Notes under the pieces: generated by a model | Told to the model about the DNA's origin: nothing | The model's database searches: none | The model's input: only the letters and a program-made list of their open reading frames with translations | From: Opitutales bacterium | GTDB lineage: Bacteria > Verrucomicrobiota > Verrucomicrobiia > Opitutales > UBA953 | DNA: 64,000 bases | Assembly (NCBI GenBank): GCA_024697185.1 | Contig: JAILGB010000029.1 | Span: forward strand, 36,259-100,258 | Direction: 5' to 3' | In this document: one piece after another, positions 18,587 through 29,537 of the stretch | Layout of the letters: each line of letters starts with the position of its first letter | Position numbering within the stretch: the first letter of the stretch is position 1 | Program-made: the position numbers and the translations under genes

Positions 18587-20512
18587 ATGGCAAATGAAAT
18601 GCGTGTGGCTCCGGCGGCAGAGCTGGGCTTGGTAAAAGTGGCGGCGGTTTCGCCGAGAGTGCATTTGGCGTCCGTGGCGGAAAATGTTCGCGCGGTCGGT
18701 GATGCGATGCATCGCGCGTCGCAAGAGCAGTGCGCGATTATCGTCTTTCCAGAATTGGCGCTGACGGGAGCTTCGTGCGGGAACATTTTTTTGCAGTCAA
18801 AAATATTGTCGGAGGTCCGGGACGGTTTGGCGCGCCTGGCGCGTTTGTCCGCGGAGCTGGATATGACGGCGATTGTCGGCGCTCCCTTGGCGATCGGGCA
18901 AAATCTCTACAGTTGTGCGATTGTCTTGAGCAGCGGAAAAATTGTTGCCGCCGTTCCCAAAACCCGCCTTGCCGCCGGCTGTCGCTTTTTTCAAACGGCG
19001 GGGGATTTACAGCAGGATTTTGTCGAAATCGCGGGTGCGGAAGTCCCTTGCGGGAACGATTTGATTTTTGAAGCCGCCGGCTATCCGTTTATTTCCTTCG
19101 GGATCGAGTTTGGCGAAGATTTGTGGTCGGCGACGCCGTTGTCGGGTGATTTGGCGTCAGCGGGCGCGATGATGGTTTTTGATCTCTCCGCGACTGAAGA
19201 GACGGTCGGCAAGGCGCGTTCCCGTCGGGAACTCGTGCGGGTGCAGAGCGCGCGCACGCTCGGAGCCTACATTTATGCCGGCGCGGGTTGGGGCGAAAGC
19301 ACGACAGATCTTGTTTACGGCGGAGAATGTCTGATCGCTCAAAACGGAGTGATGCTCGCGGGAACGGAAAAATTTTCAATTGCCGGCGTGATGGCGATGG
19401 CGCAGCTTGATGTGGATTTGCTGGCTCATGCGCGTCGTGCCGCCGGCGTTCCCGCAGTCAAAAAGCCGTTCCGCCGGATCAAGTTCACGCTCGCGGGCGA
19501 CCATCAGATGCCGGCGAAGATTTTCGGCAAAGTTTCAAAAACGCCGTTTATTGACGGGAACGCGCAAATTTTGGAGGAGAATTGTCGCGAGGCGTTTGAA
19601 ATCCAGGTTGCGGGTTTGGCGCGACGTGTGGAGCATACGCGCGCCAAGGGTGTCGTTTTGGGGATTTCCGGAGGCTTGGACTCCACGTTGGCGATTTTGG
19701 TCGCCAAGGCGGCGTTTGAAAAATTGGGTCGCGATCCGAAGGAAATCGTCGGGATCTCGATGCCGGGTTTGGGAACGTCCGAACGCACGCGCGGGAACGC
19801 TCTCGGGCTGATGCGGCGGCTCGGCATTACGGCGCGGGAGATTTCGATCGTTCCCGCCGTTTTAAAACATTTTGAGGATATCGGTCACGACCCGCAGCAC
19901 TTTGATGCGACTTATGAAAATGCGCAGGCGCGGGAACGCACGCAGGTTTTGATGGATGTCGCGAGCGACTTGGGCGCGTTTGTCGTGGGGACGGGCGACT
20001 TGTCGGAGGCGGCGCTCGGCTGGTGCACCTTCAACGGCGATCATATTTCGATGTATCATGTCAATCTCGGCGTTCCCAAAACATTGATCCGGCACATTAT
20101 CGCCTGGGTGGCGAAGGAGCGCGGAGACAAGGAGATCGCAGCGATTTTGGCGGACATCATCGACACACCGATTTCGCCGGAGCTTAAACCGGTGGACGAA
20201 CAGGGCGCCATCGCGCAAAAAACCGAGGATCTCATCGGACCTTACGAATTGCACGATTTCTTTATTTATCATTTTTGCGGGAACGGTTTTTCTCCCGACA
20301 AAATTCGTTTTTTGGCGCGCCATGCTTTTGAGGGCGATTATGACGGCGAGACGATTGACAAGTGGCTGCGCGTGTTCTTAAAACGCTTTTTCAGCCAGCA
20401 GTTCAAGCGTTCGTGCTGTCCCGACGGCCCCAAAGTTTTGCAGATTTCCTTGAGCCCGCGCGGCGATTGGCAGATGCCGTCGGACGCAAAGTCGGATTTG
20501 TGGGATTTTTGA
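18587..20512 (+). CDS. nadE: Glutamine-dependent NAD+ synthetase
   Basis: N-terminal nitrilase domain plus LGISGGLDSTLAILVA and DLSEAALGWCTFNGDHISMYHVN. Confidence 0.94.
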   Translation: MANEMRVAPAAELGLVKVAAVSPRVHLASVAENVRAVGDAMHRASQEQCAIIVFPELALTGASCGNIFLQSKILSEVRDGLARLARLSAELDMTAIVGAPLAIGQNLYSCAIVLSSGKIVAAVPKTRLAAGCRFFQTAGDLQQDFVEIAGAEVPCGNDLIFEAAGYPFISFGIEFGEDLWSATPLSGDLASAGAMMVFDLSATEETVGKARSRRELVRVQSARTLGAYIYAGAGWGESTTDLVYGGECLIAQNGVMLAGTEKFSIAGVMAMAQLDVDLLAHARRAAGVPAVKKPFRRIKFTLAGDHQMPAKIFGKVSKTPFIDGNAQILEENCREAFEIQVAGLARRVEHTRAKGVVLGISGGLDSTLAILVAKAAFEKLGRDPKEIVGISMPGLGTSERTRGNALGLMRRLGITAREISIVPAVLKHFEDIGHDPQHFDATYENAQARERTQVLMDVASDLGAFVVGTGDLSEAALGWCTFNGDHISMYHVNLGVPKTLIRHIIAWVAKERGDKEIAAILADIIDTPISPELKPVDEQGAIAQKTEDLIGPYELHDFFIYHFCGNGFSPDKIRFLARHAFEGDYDGETIDKWLRVFLKRFFSQQFKRSCCPDGPKVLQISLSPRGDWQMPSDAKSDLWDF

Positions 20513-20582
20513 GCGGGAGACAAAGGCGCGTTCCCGTGAAATTTTGTCGCGGCTCCGTAAAAAGAAGTTTAAACTTGCTATT

Positions 20583-22043
20583 ATGGAATACGAAGCGGTT
20601 ATCGGACTTGAGATTCATGTGCAACTGAAGGCGAAGAGCAAAGTTTTTGCGGGAACGCCGGCAGGTTTTGGCGAAGAGCCGAATCTGTTGATCGATCCGA
20701 CGGTTTTGGCGTTGCCGGGAGCATTGCCTGTGCTCAATCGCGAAAGCGTCGAGAAATCGATGAAATTCGGATTGATGATCGATGCCAAGATGCCGACGAT
20801 CTCCCGCTGGTCGCGCAAAAATTATTTTTATCCGGACTCCCCTAAAAACTATCAGATCACCCAGCTGGCGGAAGAGGCGATCGTCGGGCCGGGCGAGGTG
20901 GAAATCGAGTTGCCGGGACCGTCGCGCAATGTGATGGGAGAGCACAAAAAGATTCGTATCAACCACGCGCACTTGGAGGAGGATGTCGGCAAACTGACGC
21001 ACGGCGGGAACACTTCGCTCGTCGATTACAATCGCGCGGGAACGACCCTGCTTGAAATCGTCACCGAGCCGGATATGCATTCCGCGGAAGAGGCGGTCGC
21101 CCTTTTGAACGCGATTATTATGATTTTGCGCGCGGCGGGACTTTCGGATTGCGATATGGAAAAAGGTCAGTTGCGCTGCGACACCAACGTCTCGGTGCGG
21201 CCGGCGGGAACGCAGGAATTGCGCACGCGGACGGAGATGAAAAACGTCAATTCGTTGACAGGCGTCCGCAATTGTATCAATTTTGAAATCAAGCGTCAGG
21301 CGGCGGCTTATGAACGCGGCGAAACGATTGTCCAGGAGACGCGCGGCTGGAACGCCGAAACGGGGCACACTTATAGTATGCGTTCCAAAGAGAATGCGCA
21401 CGACTATCGCTATTTCCCCGATCCGGATCTGATGCCGGTTAAAGTTGACGACGCCTGGCTGCAACGTCTCGCCGCCACTTTGCCGGAACGTCCCTTTGAC
21501 CGCCAGCGCCGTTATATGGCGGATTACAAGCTGCCTTACACGGTGACGTCTGTCCTGATCCCGGATTTGCAGTTGTGCGAATATTTTGAAGCGTCACTGA
21601 AAGCCTGCGGCAAAAATCCGCAGCAAACGGCAAATTTTTTGATCAATGAAATCTTGCGGGAACTCGCCGCTATCGGTCCTGAAGCGACGATCGCACAAAG
21701 CAGAATCGCTCCCGAAGCGCTCGCCGGACTTGTCGAGGTTGTCGAGGCGGGAACGATTTCCAAACAGCAGGCAAAAGAAGTTTTTGCCGAGATGTGGACG
21801 AGCGGCAAGCCGGCTGCGGCGATCATCGAGGAAAAAGGTTTGTCACAGTCCAACGACAGCGGCGCGCTTGAAGCGATTATCGACACTGTGCTCGCGGACG
21901 CCAAAAACATTTCTCTTGTCGCAGCTATCAAAGGCGGGAACGATCGTGCGATCAACGCTCTCAAAGGGCAGGTGATGAAGGCTGCCAAAGGCAAGGCGAA
22001 TCCCGCACAGGTCGATGCGATTTTGCGGGCGAAACTGGCGTAA
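20583..22043 (+). CDS. gatB: Asp-tRNA(Asn)/Glu-tRNA(Gln) amidotransferase subunit B
   Basis: MEYEAVIGLEIHVQLKAKSKVFAG...YFYPDSPKNYQITQ. Confidence 0.95.
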   Translation: MEYEAVIGLEIHVQLKAKSKVFAGTPAGFGEEPNLLIDPTVLALPGALPVLNRESVEKSMKFGLMIDAKMPTISRWSRKNYFYPDSPKNYQITQLAEEAIVGPGEVEIELPGPSRNVMGEHKKIRINHAHLEEDVGKLTHGGNTSLVDYNRAGTTLLEIVTEPDMHSAEEAVALLNAIIMILRAAGLSDCDMEKGQLRCDTNVSVRPAGTQELRTRTEMKNVNSLTGVRNCINFEIKRQAAAYERGETIVQETRGWNAETGHTYSMRSKENAHDYRYFPDPDLMPVKVDDAWLQRLAATLPERPFDRQRRYMADYKLPYTVTSVLIPDLQLCEYFEASLKACGKNPQQTANFLINEILRELAAIGPEATIAQSRIAPEALAGLVEVVEAGTISKQQAKEVFAEMWTSGKPAAAIIEEKGLSQSNDSGALEAIIDTVLADAKNISLVAAIKGGNDRAINALKGQVMKAAKGKANPAQVDAILRAKLA

Positions 22044-22125
22044 AACCGTTCCCGCAAAAGCCGTTCCCGCGCTGTTTACGTTTTGCGGGAACGCCTTCAA
22101 AAATTGAAAAGATTTGAGAAAAAAG

Positions 22126-25100
22126 ATGAAGGACGGGAACGCTGAAAATTTTTTTGCCCGAAACTATCTCACGGGAGTCAACGTTCCCGCGGCTTTGGCG
22201 GCGTTTGCGTATTTGGCGTCTCCTCGGGCGCCGCTTGTGGTGCTTGTCGCCCGGCAGCAGCATGCGGCGGAACTTGTTTTGGAGGATGCGGCATTTTACA
22301 ATGCGCGCATTTTGGAGCGAAAAGTTCGCCCCAAGCTGTTTTCGTTGGCGGCGCCGATTGAAGGGCAGACGGGCGACCGTCAATTTGTAAGCGATTGCGA
22401 TTTGCTGAAAGTGCTCGCGGGACTTTCCAATCGTCGGGACGGGGAAACGATCTGGCTTGCCTGCACTCCGGATTCCTTGCGACAGGATGTTCCCACACCA
22501 CAGTCGATTCGCGGGAACGAGCTGGTGCTGACTTCGGGACAGCGTTTTGACAAAGCGCGCCTGCTGGCGCTGCTGACGGAATATGATTATGACAACGAAG
22601 CCCTTTGCGAGCAGCCCGGGCAATATTCCGAACGCGGCGGACTGGTGGACGTCTATCCGCTGAACGCGTCCGCGCCGGTGCGCATTGATTTTTTTGATGA
22701 CGAAATCGAAAGTTTGCGGGAGTTCGATCCCGAGACGCAACGTTCGACGCAAAAAATAGACCGGCTTGTCATCATCGGTCGCGGGAACGATGCGGCGGGA
22801 ACGGCGCGGCTTGAGCGGCAGGCAAAAATTTTTGAATATTTTCCGGCGGGAACGCAATTTGTTTTTGTCGAAGCGGACACATTCGAATCGTTCCCGCCGA
22901 CCGACATTTTGGCGAAAATTGCGGAGCGGCAATTTGTTGTCGATGCCTTCGGGCTTGTCGCCGAGCCGCCGTCGTGGCTGCCGGCTCAGAATTTGCGCGT
23001 TTGGAAAACGGAAGATTTGGAGGCTTTGACGAGCGGCGGGATCGACAGCGGCGCTTTGGGCGTGGAGCGTTTGATCGAGGCGGAAGAGGCGCGCCGGCAG
23101 TTTTTAAAAGTCTTGAGCGACCGCCAGCGCGAAGGCGAACGCGTCGTTATCGTTTGCGAAACACCGGCGACGATCAGTCGTCTCAACGAGATTATAGACG
23201 AAACGATTGCGACGGGAACGCTCGACGAACATTTTGTTCCCGAAATCATCGAAGGCAGGATCAGTTGCAGTTTTAGCGTCGCCACGGACGAGGATGAACT
23301 CGAACAGGTGACGCTGGTCGGCGAAGACGAGATCTTTGGCCGCAAGCGCAAACGGCTTTCGGGATTGCGTTCCCGCAAAATCGCCGCCCATTCGACCGTC
23401 GAACAGCTGCTTGATTTTAACGAACTGGTCAACGGCGATTATATCGTCCATCTTGAACACGGCGTTTGCATTTACAGGGGGATTTTTCCCGCCAATCCCG
23501 AAAAAGGCATCAAGGAGGATATGCTGGTGCTTGAGTTTGAGGAAAAATCCAGACTTTATGTGCCCTTTCGCGACGCGCATCTGCTCTCGCGCTATATCGG
23601 CTTGAGCAAAAAAACGCCCAAAATCGCAAAGCTCGGAAAAGCGGGAAATGCAAAATGGCACAAAACTTGCCGTGAGGCGATTGAAGCAACGCGGGATTTC
23701 GCTTCCGAAATGCTCTCTTTGCAGGCGAGACGAAAAAGTTTTGGAGGTTTTGAGATGTCGCCCGATGAAAAAATTCCGTGGTTGGGCGCGTTTGAAAAAG
23801 CGTTCCCGTTTACGGAGACTCCGGACCAGCAAAAAGCGATTGACGAGACCAAGCGCGACCAGGAAAGTGGCGCTCCGATGGACCGCCTGATTTGCGGCGA
23901 TGTGGGATTCGGCAAGACGGAAGTCGCCATTCGTGCGGCGTTCAAGGCTGTTTTGAGCGGCTATCAGGTGGCGATCTTGGCGCCGACGACGGTTTTGGTG
24001 CAGCAGCATTTCAACACTTTCAAGGATCGCTTCGCCCAGTATCCGGTGGCGATCGAAATGCTTTCCCGCTTCAGGACGGCGAAGCAATGTCAAAATATTT
24101 ACCGTCAAATCCAGTCGGGCGAACTGGACATTGTGATCGGCACGCACGCGCTGTTGTCAGACAAGGTGGTTTTCAAAAAACTCGGGCTTTTGGTTATCGA
24201 CGAGGAACATCGTTTTGGAGTCCGGCAAAAAGAGCGCATCAAGCAAATGCGGGAACAGGTCGATGTCTTGACGATGAGCGCGACGCCGATCCCGCGAACG
24301 CTTTATCTGGCAATTATGGGCGCGCGCGATTTGAGCGTCATTGAGACGGCACCGCGGGAACGCCTGCCGATTCAGACGATTATCAAATATTTTGATCTCG
24401 ATCTGATCCGAAGCGTCGTTCGCGCGGAAGTCGAGCGGGGCGGGCAGGTTTTTTATCTGCACAACCGCGTTGAGACGATCGAGGAGGTGCGTTCCCTCCT
24501 GCAAGCCTGTCTGCCGGAAATCAAGATCGCGGTCGGGCACGGGCAAATGGGGGAAAAAGAATTGGAGCGCGTGATGACAGATTTTGTCGCCGGTAAATAC
24601 GATCTTTTGCTCTGCACGACAATTATCGAAACGGGACTCGACATCCCCAACTGCAACACGCTGATTATCGACGGAGCCGACCGCTTCGGCTTGTCGCAAC
24701 TCTATCAGTTGCGCGGCAGAGTCGGGCGTTTTAACCGTCAGGCCTATGCGTATCTGCTCCTGCATCGTCGCGGGAACATTACGGGTGATGCCCGGCAAAG
24801 GCTCGCCGCCCTCGCGCAAAATACAAAGTTGGGCGCCGGATTCAGGATCGCGATGCGAGACCTCGAGTTGCGCGGTGCCGGCAATATTTTGGGTGTCAAA
24901 CAAAGCGGGCCTATCGCCGGCGTCGGATTTGAACTGTATTGCCAACTCTTGAGACAAAGCATCGCCTCTCTCAAAGGGGAACAAAAAATGCCCCTGTTCA
25001 GAGCGGAGATCCAACTCGATTTTGTCCGTTTTGGCGAAAGCCCGACAGAACGCGGGCGCGACCTGCGCAACACTTATGAAATCGTGCGCGACGCCCAAAA

Positions 25101-25473
25101 CGAGAAATATCGCGGCGATACGCTGCTCGTGACAATCCCCAACGACTATATCCAAGACTCCCGCGTCCGCATCGATATTTTCAGAAAAATTGCAATGGCG
25201 CAAAACGAAAAGGAAATCGACGAACTCGCAGAGGCTATGGCGGACCGCTTCGGCAAATTGCCGCGCGAGGTAAAAACATATTGCCAATTTATAAAATTGC
25301 GTTGTCTGGCGGAACAGCACGGGATCGCACGGCTTGAGACCAATTGCGGAAAAATCAGCGCATTCCGTCGCAACGGCACCCAAATTTTGGTCGGGAACTC
25401 CCTGCCGAGACTCTCCGCCGTCGCCGCAAAACAACGTTTCCGGGAACTCGAACAATTTTTGATGAATTGTTAA
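22126..25473 (+). CDS. mfd: Transcription-repair coupling factor Mfd
   Basis: CarD-like RID, DEAD helicase LICGDVGFGKTEVAIRAAFKAV, DEEHRFGVRQKE, TRCF domain. Confidence 0.96.
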   Translation: MKDGNAENFFARNYLTGVNVPAALAAFAYLASPRAPLVVLVARQQHAAELVLEDAAFYNARILERKVRPKLFSLAAPIEGQTGDRQFVSDCDLLKVLAGLSNRRDGETIWLACTPDSLRQDVPTPQSIRGNELVLTSGQRFDKARLLALLTEYDYDNEALCEQPGQYSERGGLVDVYPLNASAPVRIDFFDDEIESLREFDPETQRSTQKIDRLVIIGRGNDAAGTARLERQAKIFEYFPAGTQFVFVEADTFESFPPTDILAKIAERQFVVDAFGLVAEPPSWLPAQNLRVWKTEDLEALTSGGIDSGALGVERLIEAEEARRQFLKVLSDRQREGERVVIVCETPATISRLNEIIDETIATGTLDEHFVPEIIEGRISCSFSVATDEDELEQVTLVGEDEIFGRKRKRLSGLRSRKIAAHSTVEQLLDFNELVNGDYIVHLEHGVCIYRGIFPANPEKGIKEDMLVLEFEEKSRLYVPFRDAHLLSRYIGLSKKTPKIAKLGKAGNAKWHKTCREAIEATRDFASEMLSLQARRKSFGGFEMSPDEKIPWLGAFEKAFPFTETPDQQKAIDETKRDQESGAPMDRLICGDVGFGKTEVAIRAAFKAVLSGYQVAILAPTTVLVQQHFNTFKDRFAQYPVAIEMLSRFRTAKQCQNIYRQIQSGELDIVIGTHALLSDKVVFKKLGLLVIDEEHRFGVRQKERIKQMREQVDVLTMSATPIPRTLYLAIMGARDLSVIETAPRERLPIQTIIKYFDLDLIRSVVRAEVERGGQVFYLHNRVETIEEVRSLLQACLPEIKIAVGHGQMGEKELERVMTDFVAGKYDLLLCTTIIETGLDIPNCNTLIIDGADRFGLSQLYQLRGRVGRFNRQAYAYLLLHRRGNITGDARQRLAALAQNTKLGAGFRIAMRDLELRGAGNILGVKQSGPIAGVGFELYCQLLRQSIASLKGEQKMPLFRAEIQLDFVRFGESPTERGRDLRNTYEIVRDAQNEKYRGDTLLVTIPNDYIQDSRVRIDIFRKIAMAQNEKEIDELAEAMADRFGKLPREVKTYCQFIKLRCLAEQHGIARLETNCGKISAFRRNGTQILVGNSLPRLSAVAAKQRFRELEQFLMNC

Positions 25474-25556
25474 AGGTTTTTCAAAATAAAATTTTTTGAG
25501 ACCTTAAATTTGTATTCTCGCGGGAACGGGAATTCTCGTTTATACTGAAAATCAGT

Positions 25557-27842
25557 ATGAAAGATATATCCTTCTTAACCATTCTCGCTGTCGCCCCGTT
25601 TTTGGCGGTCGGCTGTTCCTGTAACTGCAATGTTGAAACTCCCGCCGAAGCCGGCGTTCCCGCGGAAACTGTTCCCGCGACGGCGCCTGCGGACAAAAAA
25701 GCCGTTCCCGCGCTTATCGATACCGCAGCGCATCCGTTTTTGGTTAAGACTCCCTTTGTTGCCTGGTCGCAGCTGACCTATGACAAAATCGTTCCCGATA
25801 CAAAATTGATCCTTGAGATCACTCAGGCGAAAATTGATGCGATCTGTGAACTCAAGCCGGAAGAATTGAGCTACGATTCCGTCGTCGGCGCCTATGACAG
25901 CGCTTTTTTTGACTTGGGATATTTTGAAGGCATCCTTTCTCATTGCGAATCCACTTGCATGACGGACGGTTTTAGAGAGCAATACGAAATCGTTCAGCCG
26001 ATGTTGAGCGAATTTTGGACCGCCCAAAGCCTCAACGAAAAATATTACGCCGTTTTGAAGGCTTATTCGGAAACACCGGAAGCGAAGGGGCTCGATCCCA
26101 TCCGCGCGCGCCATTTGAAGCAAATGCTTGAAGGGTTCGTCGATGGCGGTGTGGATTTGCCGGCGGACAAAAAAGAGGAGCTCAAAGCCGTAATGGCGGA
26201 GATGGTGCCGCTGACGCAAAAGTTTTCGCAAAACGTCCTCGATGCCAATAACAGCTATAAAAAACTGGTGACGGACGAGGCGAAGATCGCCGGATTGCCC
26301 GAATCCAACCGCAAGGAGGCGCTCGCCGCCGCAATCGCGGCAGGATTGGCGACAGAGGAAAAACCGGCGTGGCTTTTCACCACGCAGGTTTCCTCCTATT
26401 CTCCGGCGATGAAATATCTCGACGACGAGGAACTTCGCCGCGAAATCTTTCTCGCCCGCAACAATATCTGCGCGCCGGGAACGCCTTATGACAATACGGA
26501 CTTGATGAAGCGCATCTTGGCGCTCCGCCAACGCGAGGCTGAAATCCTCGGCTATAAAAATTTCACAGACCTGATCTTGAAACGCCGCATGGCCAAAAAT
26601 GGCGAGACGGCGATGGCGTTCGTCGATGACCTGGCGGCGAAGACAAAACCGGCTTTTGATCGCGAATACAACGAGTTGCGCGCGTTTCGCAGCAGCGTCG
26701 ATCCGGCTTTTAAGCTTTCGTCGAGACCGTCGTTCCAGCCGTGGGATTTTGCGTATTGGGCGGAAAAATATCGCCGGGCGGAATATGATTTTGATGAAAA
26801 TCTCCTGAAGCCGTATTTTGAGAGCAACAATGTCGTCAACGGCATGTTCGCGTTTTTTGACGAACTCTATGATCTGACGATCCGTGAGATCCCGAGCGCC
26901 TATCGTCCGTTGGGCTCGACGGAGCCTTTGCCGGAGGGAATGGTTGAAATCTGGCATCCGACGGTAAAATGTTACGAGATCATCGACAACAAGCTCGGTT
27001 ACCGCATCGGCGTTTTCTATATGGATATGTTCCCGCGAAAAGAAAAGCGCAGCGGCGCCTGGATGCATCCGTTCGTGGCGGGCAACCACGACAAGGGCGA
27101 AGTCAGTTTTGCCATGGTTTGCGGCAACTTGACGGCTCTGACCGGCAACGGGCCGGCATTGTGGTCCCACTATGATGTGGAGACGCTCTATCATGAGTTC
27201 GGACACAATCTGCACCAGATCTTGGGCAATGTCCCCGTGTCGCCGCTCAACGGCAGCAATGTCGCTTGGGACTTTGTGGAACTCCCGTCACAGATCAATG
27301 AAAACTGGACCTGGGAACCCGCGATTCTCGCCCGCTGGGCAAAACATTATCAGACGAACGAGCCGATCCCGCAGGCATATGTCGATGCGATGGTGCGCGC
27401 GCGCAATTTCCAGGCCGCATACCAGCAAATGCGCCAGCTTTCTTTTGCCAAGGGTGATTTGTATATCCATATGAACGCAAAGGATCTCGCCGGCCAGGAT
27501 ATCGACAAGGTCGCTCGCGATGTGACTAAGGATTATGTCTGGCCTTCTCCCTATGAACAGCGTTCGAACATGAACAGTTTCACGCATTTGTTCCGCGATC
27601 CCGTGGCCTATGCGTCAGGCTACTATTCTTACAAGTGGGCTGAGGCTTTGCAGGCGGACGCGTTCCAGACCTTCAAGCGTCCGGACGGCTCGCTCGACCT
27701 TTCGCGCGGGATGGTTTTCCGCAGAACAATTCTCGAAAAAGGCGATTCGAAAGACGCATCCGAACTCTTCCGTGATTTTGTCGGACGCGATCCGGATTGG
27801 AACGCGATCAACGTGCTCCACGGCATCGTTCCCGCAAAATAG
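25557..27842 (+). CDS. M3 family oligopeptidase/peptidyl-dipeptidase lipoprotein
   Basis: Lipobox FLAVGC; HEFGHNLHQ zinc motif. Confidence 0.93.
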   Translation: MKDISFLTILAVAPFLAVGCSCNCNVETPAEAGVPAETVPATAPADKKAVPALIDTAAHPFLVKTPFVAWSQLTYDKIVPDTKLILEITQAKIDAICELKPEELSYDSVVGAYDSAFFDLGYFEGILSHCESTCMTDGFREQYEIVQPMLSEFWTAQSLNEKYYAVLKAYSETPEAKGLDPIRARHLKQMLEGFVDGGVDLPADKKEELKAVMAEMVPLTQKFSQNVLDANNSYKKLVTDEAKIAGLPESNRKEALAAAIAAGLATEEKPAWLFTTQVSSYSPAMKYLDDEELRREIFLARNNICAPGTPYDNTDLMKRILALRQREAEILGYKNFTDLILKRRMAKNGETAMAFVDDLAAKTKPAFDREYNELRAFRSSVDPAFKLSSRPSFQPWDFAYWAEKYRRAEYDFDENLLKPYFESNNVVNGMFAFFDELYDLTIREIPSAYRPLGSTEPLPEGMVEIWHPTVKCYEIIDNKLGYRIGVFYMDMFPRKEKRSGAWMHPFVAGNHDKGEVSFAMVCGNLTALTGNGPALWSHYDVETLYHEFGHNLHQILGNVPVSPLNGSNVAWDFVELPSQINENWTWEPAILARWAKHYQTNEPIPQAYVDAMVRARNFQAAYQQMRQLSFAKGDLYIHMNAKDLAGQDIDKVARDVTKDYVWPSPYEQRSNMNSFTHLFRDPVAYASGYYSYKWAEALQADAFQTFKRPDGSLDLSRGMVFRRTILEKGDSKDASELFRDFVGRDPDWNAINVLHGIVPAK

Positions 27843-27848
27843 GCGATA

Positions 27849-28916
27849 ATGAAGGACGTGGCGATTATCGGGCTCGGTCCCGCGGGAGCGACATTGGCTC
27901 GCCTGCTCGCGGGAATGCTCGATGTCGTGGCGTTTGACAAAAAAGCCGCCGATCCCGATGCTGCAGGTTTTAGAAAACCCTGCGGCGGGCTCCTGGCGGA
28001 AGACGCACAGCGCTCCTTGTCGCGACAGGGCTTGACCTTGCCGAAATCCGTTCTCGCGGATCCTCAGATTTTTGAGGTGCGGACACTCGATTTGTGCCGC
28101 CGGCTCGAGCGTTGCTACCGGCGCTTTTATATCAATATGGATCGTCACAAATTTGATTTGTGGCTCCAATCGCTCGTTCCCGCGACTGTCGAGATTCACA
28201 ATGCCTGCACGGTAAAATTTTTTGAACGCGCCGATGACGCGTGGCGGATCCATTATTACGAGAACGGCGAGAAAAAAACAATTGAGGCGCGTTATATCGT
28301 CGGAGCGGACGGCGCCGCGTCCCTGGTGCGCCGCACGATCGCCCCGGATCACAAAATCCGCAGTTACAATGCGGTGCAGCAGTGGTTTAAGGACGAAAGC
28401 GCCCGCGGACTTTACGCCTGTTTTTTTGACGAGCGTTTGAGCGATTGCTACGGTTGGGCGGTCTCAAAAGACGGACGCGTCGTTTTTGGCGCGGCGTTCC
28501 CGCCCAAAAATTCAAAACAAGCCTATGACACGCTCCTGGCGCGGGCCCGCGAAGCCGGATTTTCCTTGGGCGAGCCGTTGGCGACGGAAGCCTGCCAGGT
28601 TTTGCGCCCGGAGCGGATGGACGATTTTGTTTTAGGGAATGACGACGGCGTTTTTTTGATAGGGGAGGCGGCGGGATTTATTTCTCCCAGTTCGCTTGAG
28701 GGGATGAGTTATGCGCTTGATTCGGCGGAAATTCTGGCGGGAACGCTCTTGCGCGAGAACGCGGATTTGTTTGAGGATTACAAAAAATCGACATTGAAGT
28801 TGCGTCTCAAGCTTTTGTCCAAAATTTTGAAAAATCCTTTTATGTATAATCCCGTCTTGCGCTCTTTTGTCATGAAAAGCGGCATCGCCAGCATTGCCGT
28901 TCCCGCAAGAAAATAG
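27849..28916 (+). CDS. FAD-dependent oxidoreductase (geranylgeranyl reductase-like)
   Basis: AIIGLGPAGATLARLLAG, VGADGAASLVRR, LIGEAAGFISPSSLEGMSYAL. Confidence 0.85.
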   Translation: MKDVAIIGLGPAGATLARLLAGMLDVVAFDKKAADPDAAGFRKPCGGLLAEDAQRSLSRQGLTLPKSVLADPQIFEVRTLDLCRRLERCYRRFYINMDRHKFDLWLQSLVPATVEIHNACTVKFFERADDAWRIHYYENGEKKTIEARYIVGADGAASLVRRTIAPDHKIRSYNAVQQWFKDESARGLYACFFDERLSDCYGWAVSKDGRVVFGAAFPPKNSKQAYDTLLARAREAGFSLGEPLATEACQVLRPERMDDFVLGNDDGVFLIGEAAGFISPSSLEGMSYALDSAEILAGTLLRENADLFEDYKKSTLKLRLKLLSKILKNPFMYNPVLRSFVMKSGIASIAVPARK

Positions 28917-28941
28917 CCGTTCCCGCGATTTTTTGACTCTT

Positions 28942-29496
28942 ATGAAAATTTTGCTTCACGCCTGTTGCGGTATTTGCGCGGGGCATTGTGTTTCGACTTT
29001 GCTCGCCCAGGGGCATTCGGTGACCTTGTTTTACAGCAACGCCAACATCGCGCCGCATGAAGAGTTTGAAAAACGTCTGGCGGCTCTGCAACGTTTGGCG
29101 GAGCATTTTGGCGTTCCCGTGATTGTGGACCGTCCCGATCACGGCGAGTGGTTGGAGCAGGTCGCCAAGGGTTTTGAAAACGAGCCGGAACGCGGAGCCC
29201 GCTGCCCGCGCTGTTTTGGATATTCGCTGGCGCGAACGGCAAATTTTGCGCGGGAACACGGTTTTGACGCGTTTACGACGACATTGACGGTGTCTCCGCA
29301 CAAAAATTCCCCGATGATTTTTGCCGTCGGCAAATCGCTTGGCGGGAACGCGTTTTTGGAGGAAGATTTCAAAAAAAAGGACGGTTTCAAAAATACGAAT
29401 GCGATTGCGCGCGCGTTGGAGCTTTATCGCCAGCGCTATTGCGGTTGCGAATTTTCCTTGCGAGATGCTTTGAAGGCGTCGCGGGAACGAAAATAA
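28942..29496 (+). CDS. queH: Epoxyqueuosine reductase QueH
   Basis: MKILLHACCGICAGHCVSTLLAQGHSVTLFYSNANIAP...RCPRCFGYSLARTA. Confidence 0.88.
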   Translation: MKILLHACCGICAGHCVSTLLAQGHSVTLFYSNANIAPHEEFEKRLAALQRLAEHFGVPVIVDRPDHGEWLEQVAKGFENEPERGARCPRCFGYSLARTANFAREHGFDAFTTTLTVSPHKNSPMIFAVGKSLGGNAFLEEDFKKKDGFKNTNAIARALELYRQRYCGCEFSLRDALKASRERK

Positions 29497-29537
29497 TTTT
29501 TGTCAGATATTTTTAAAATATTTATAATTAAAACACT

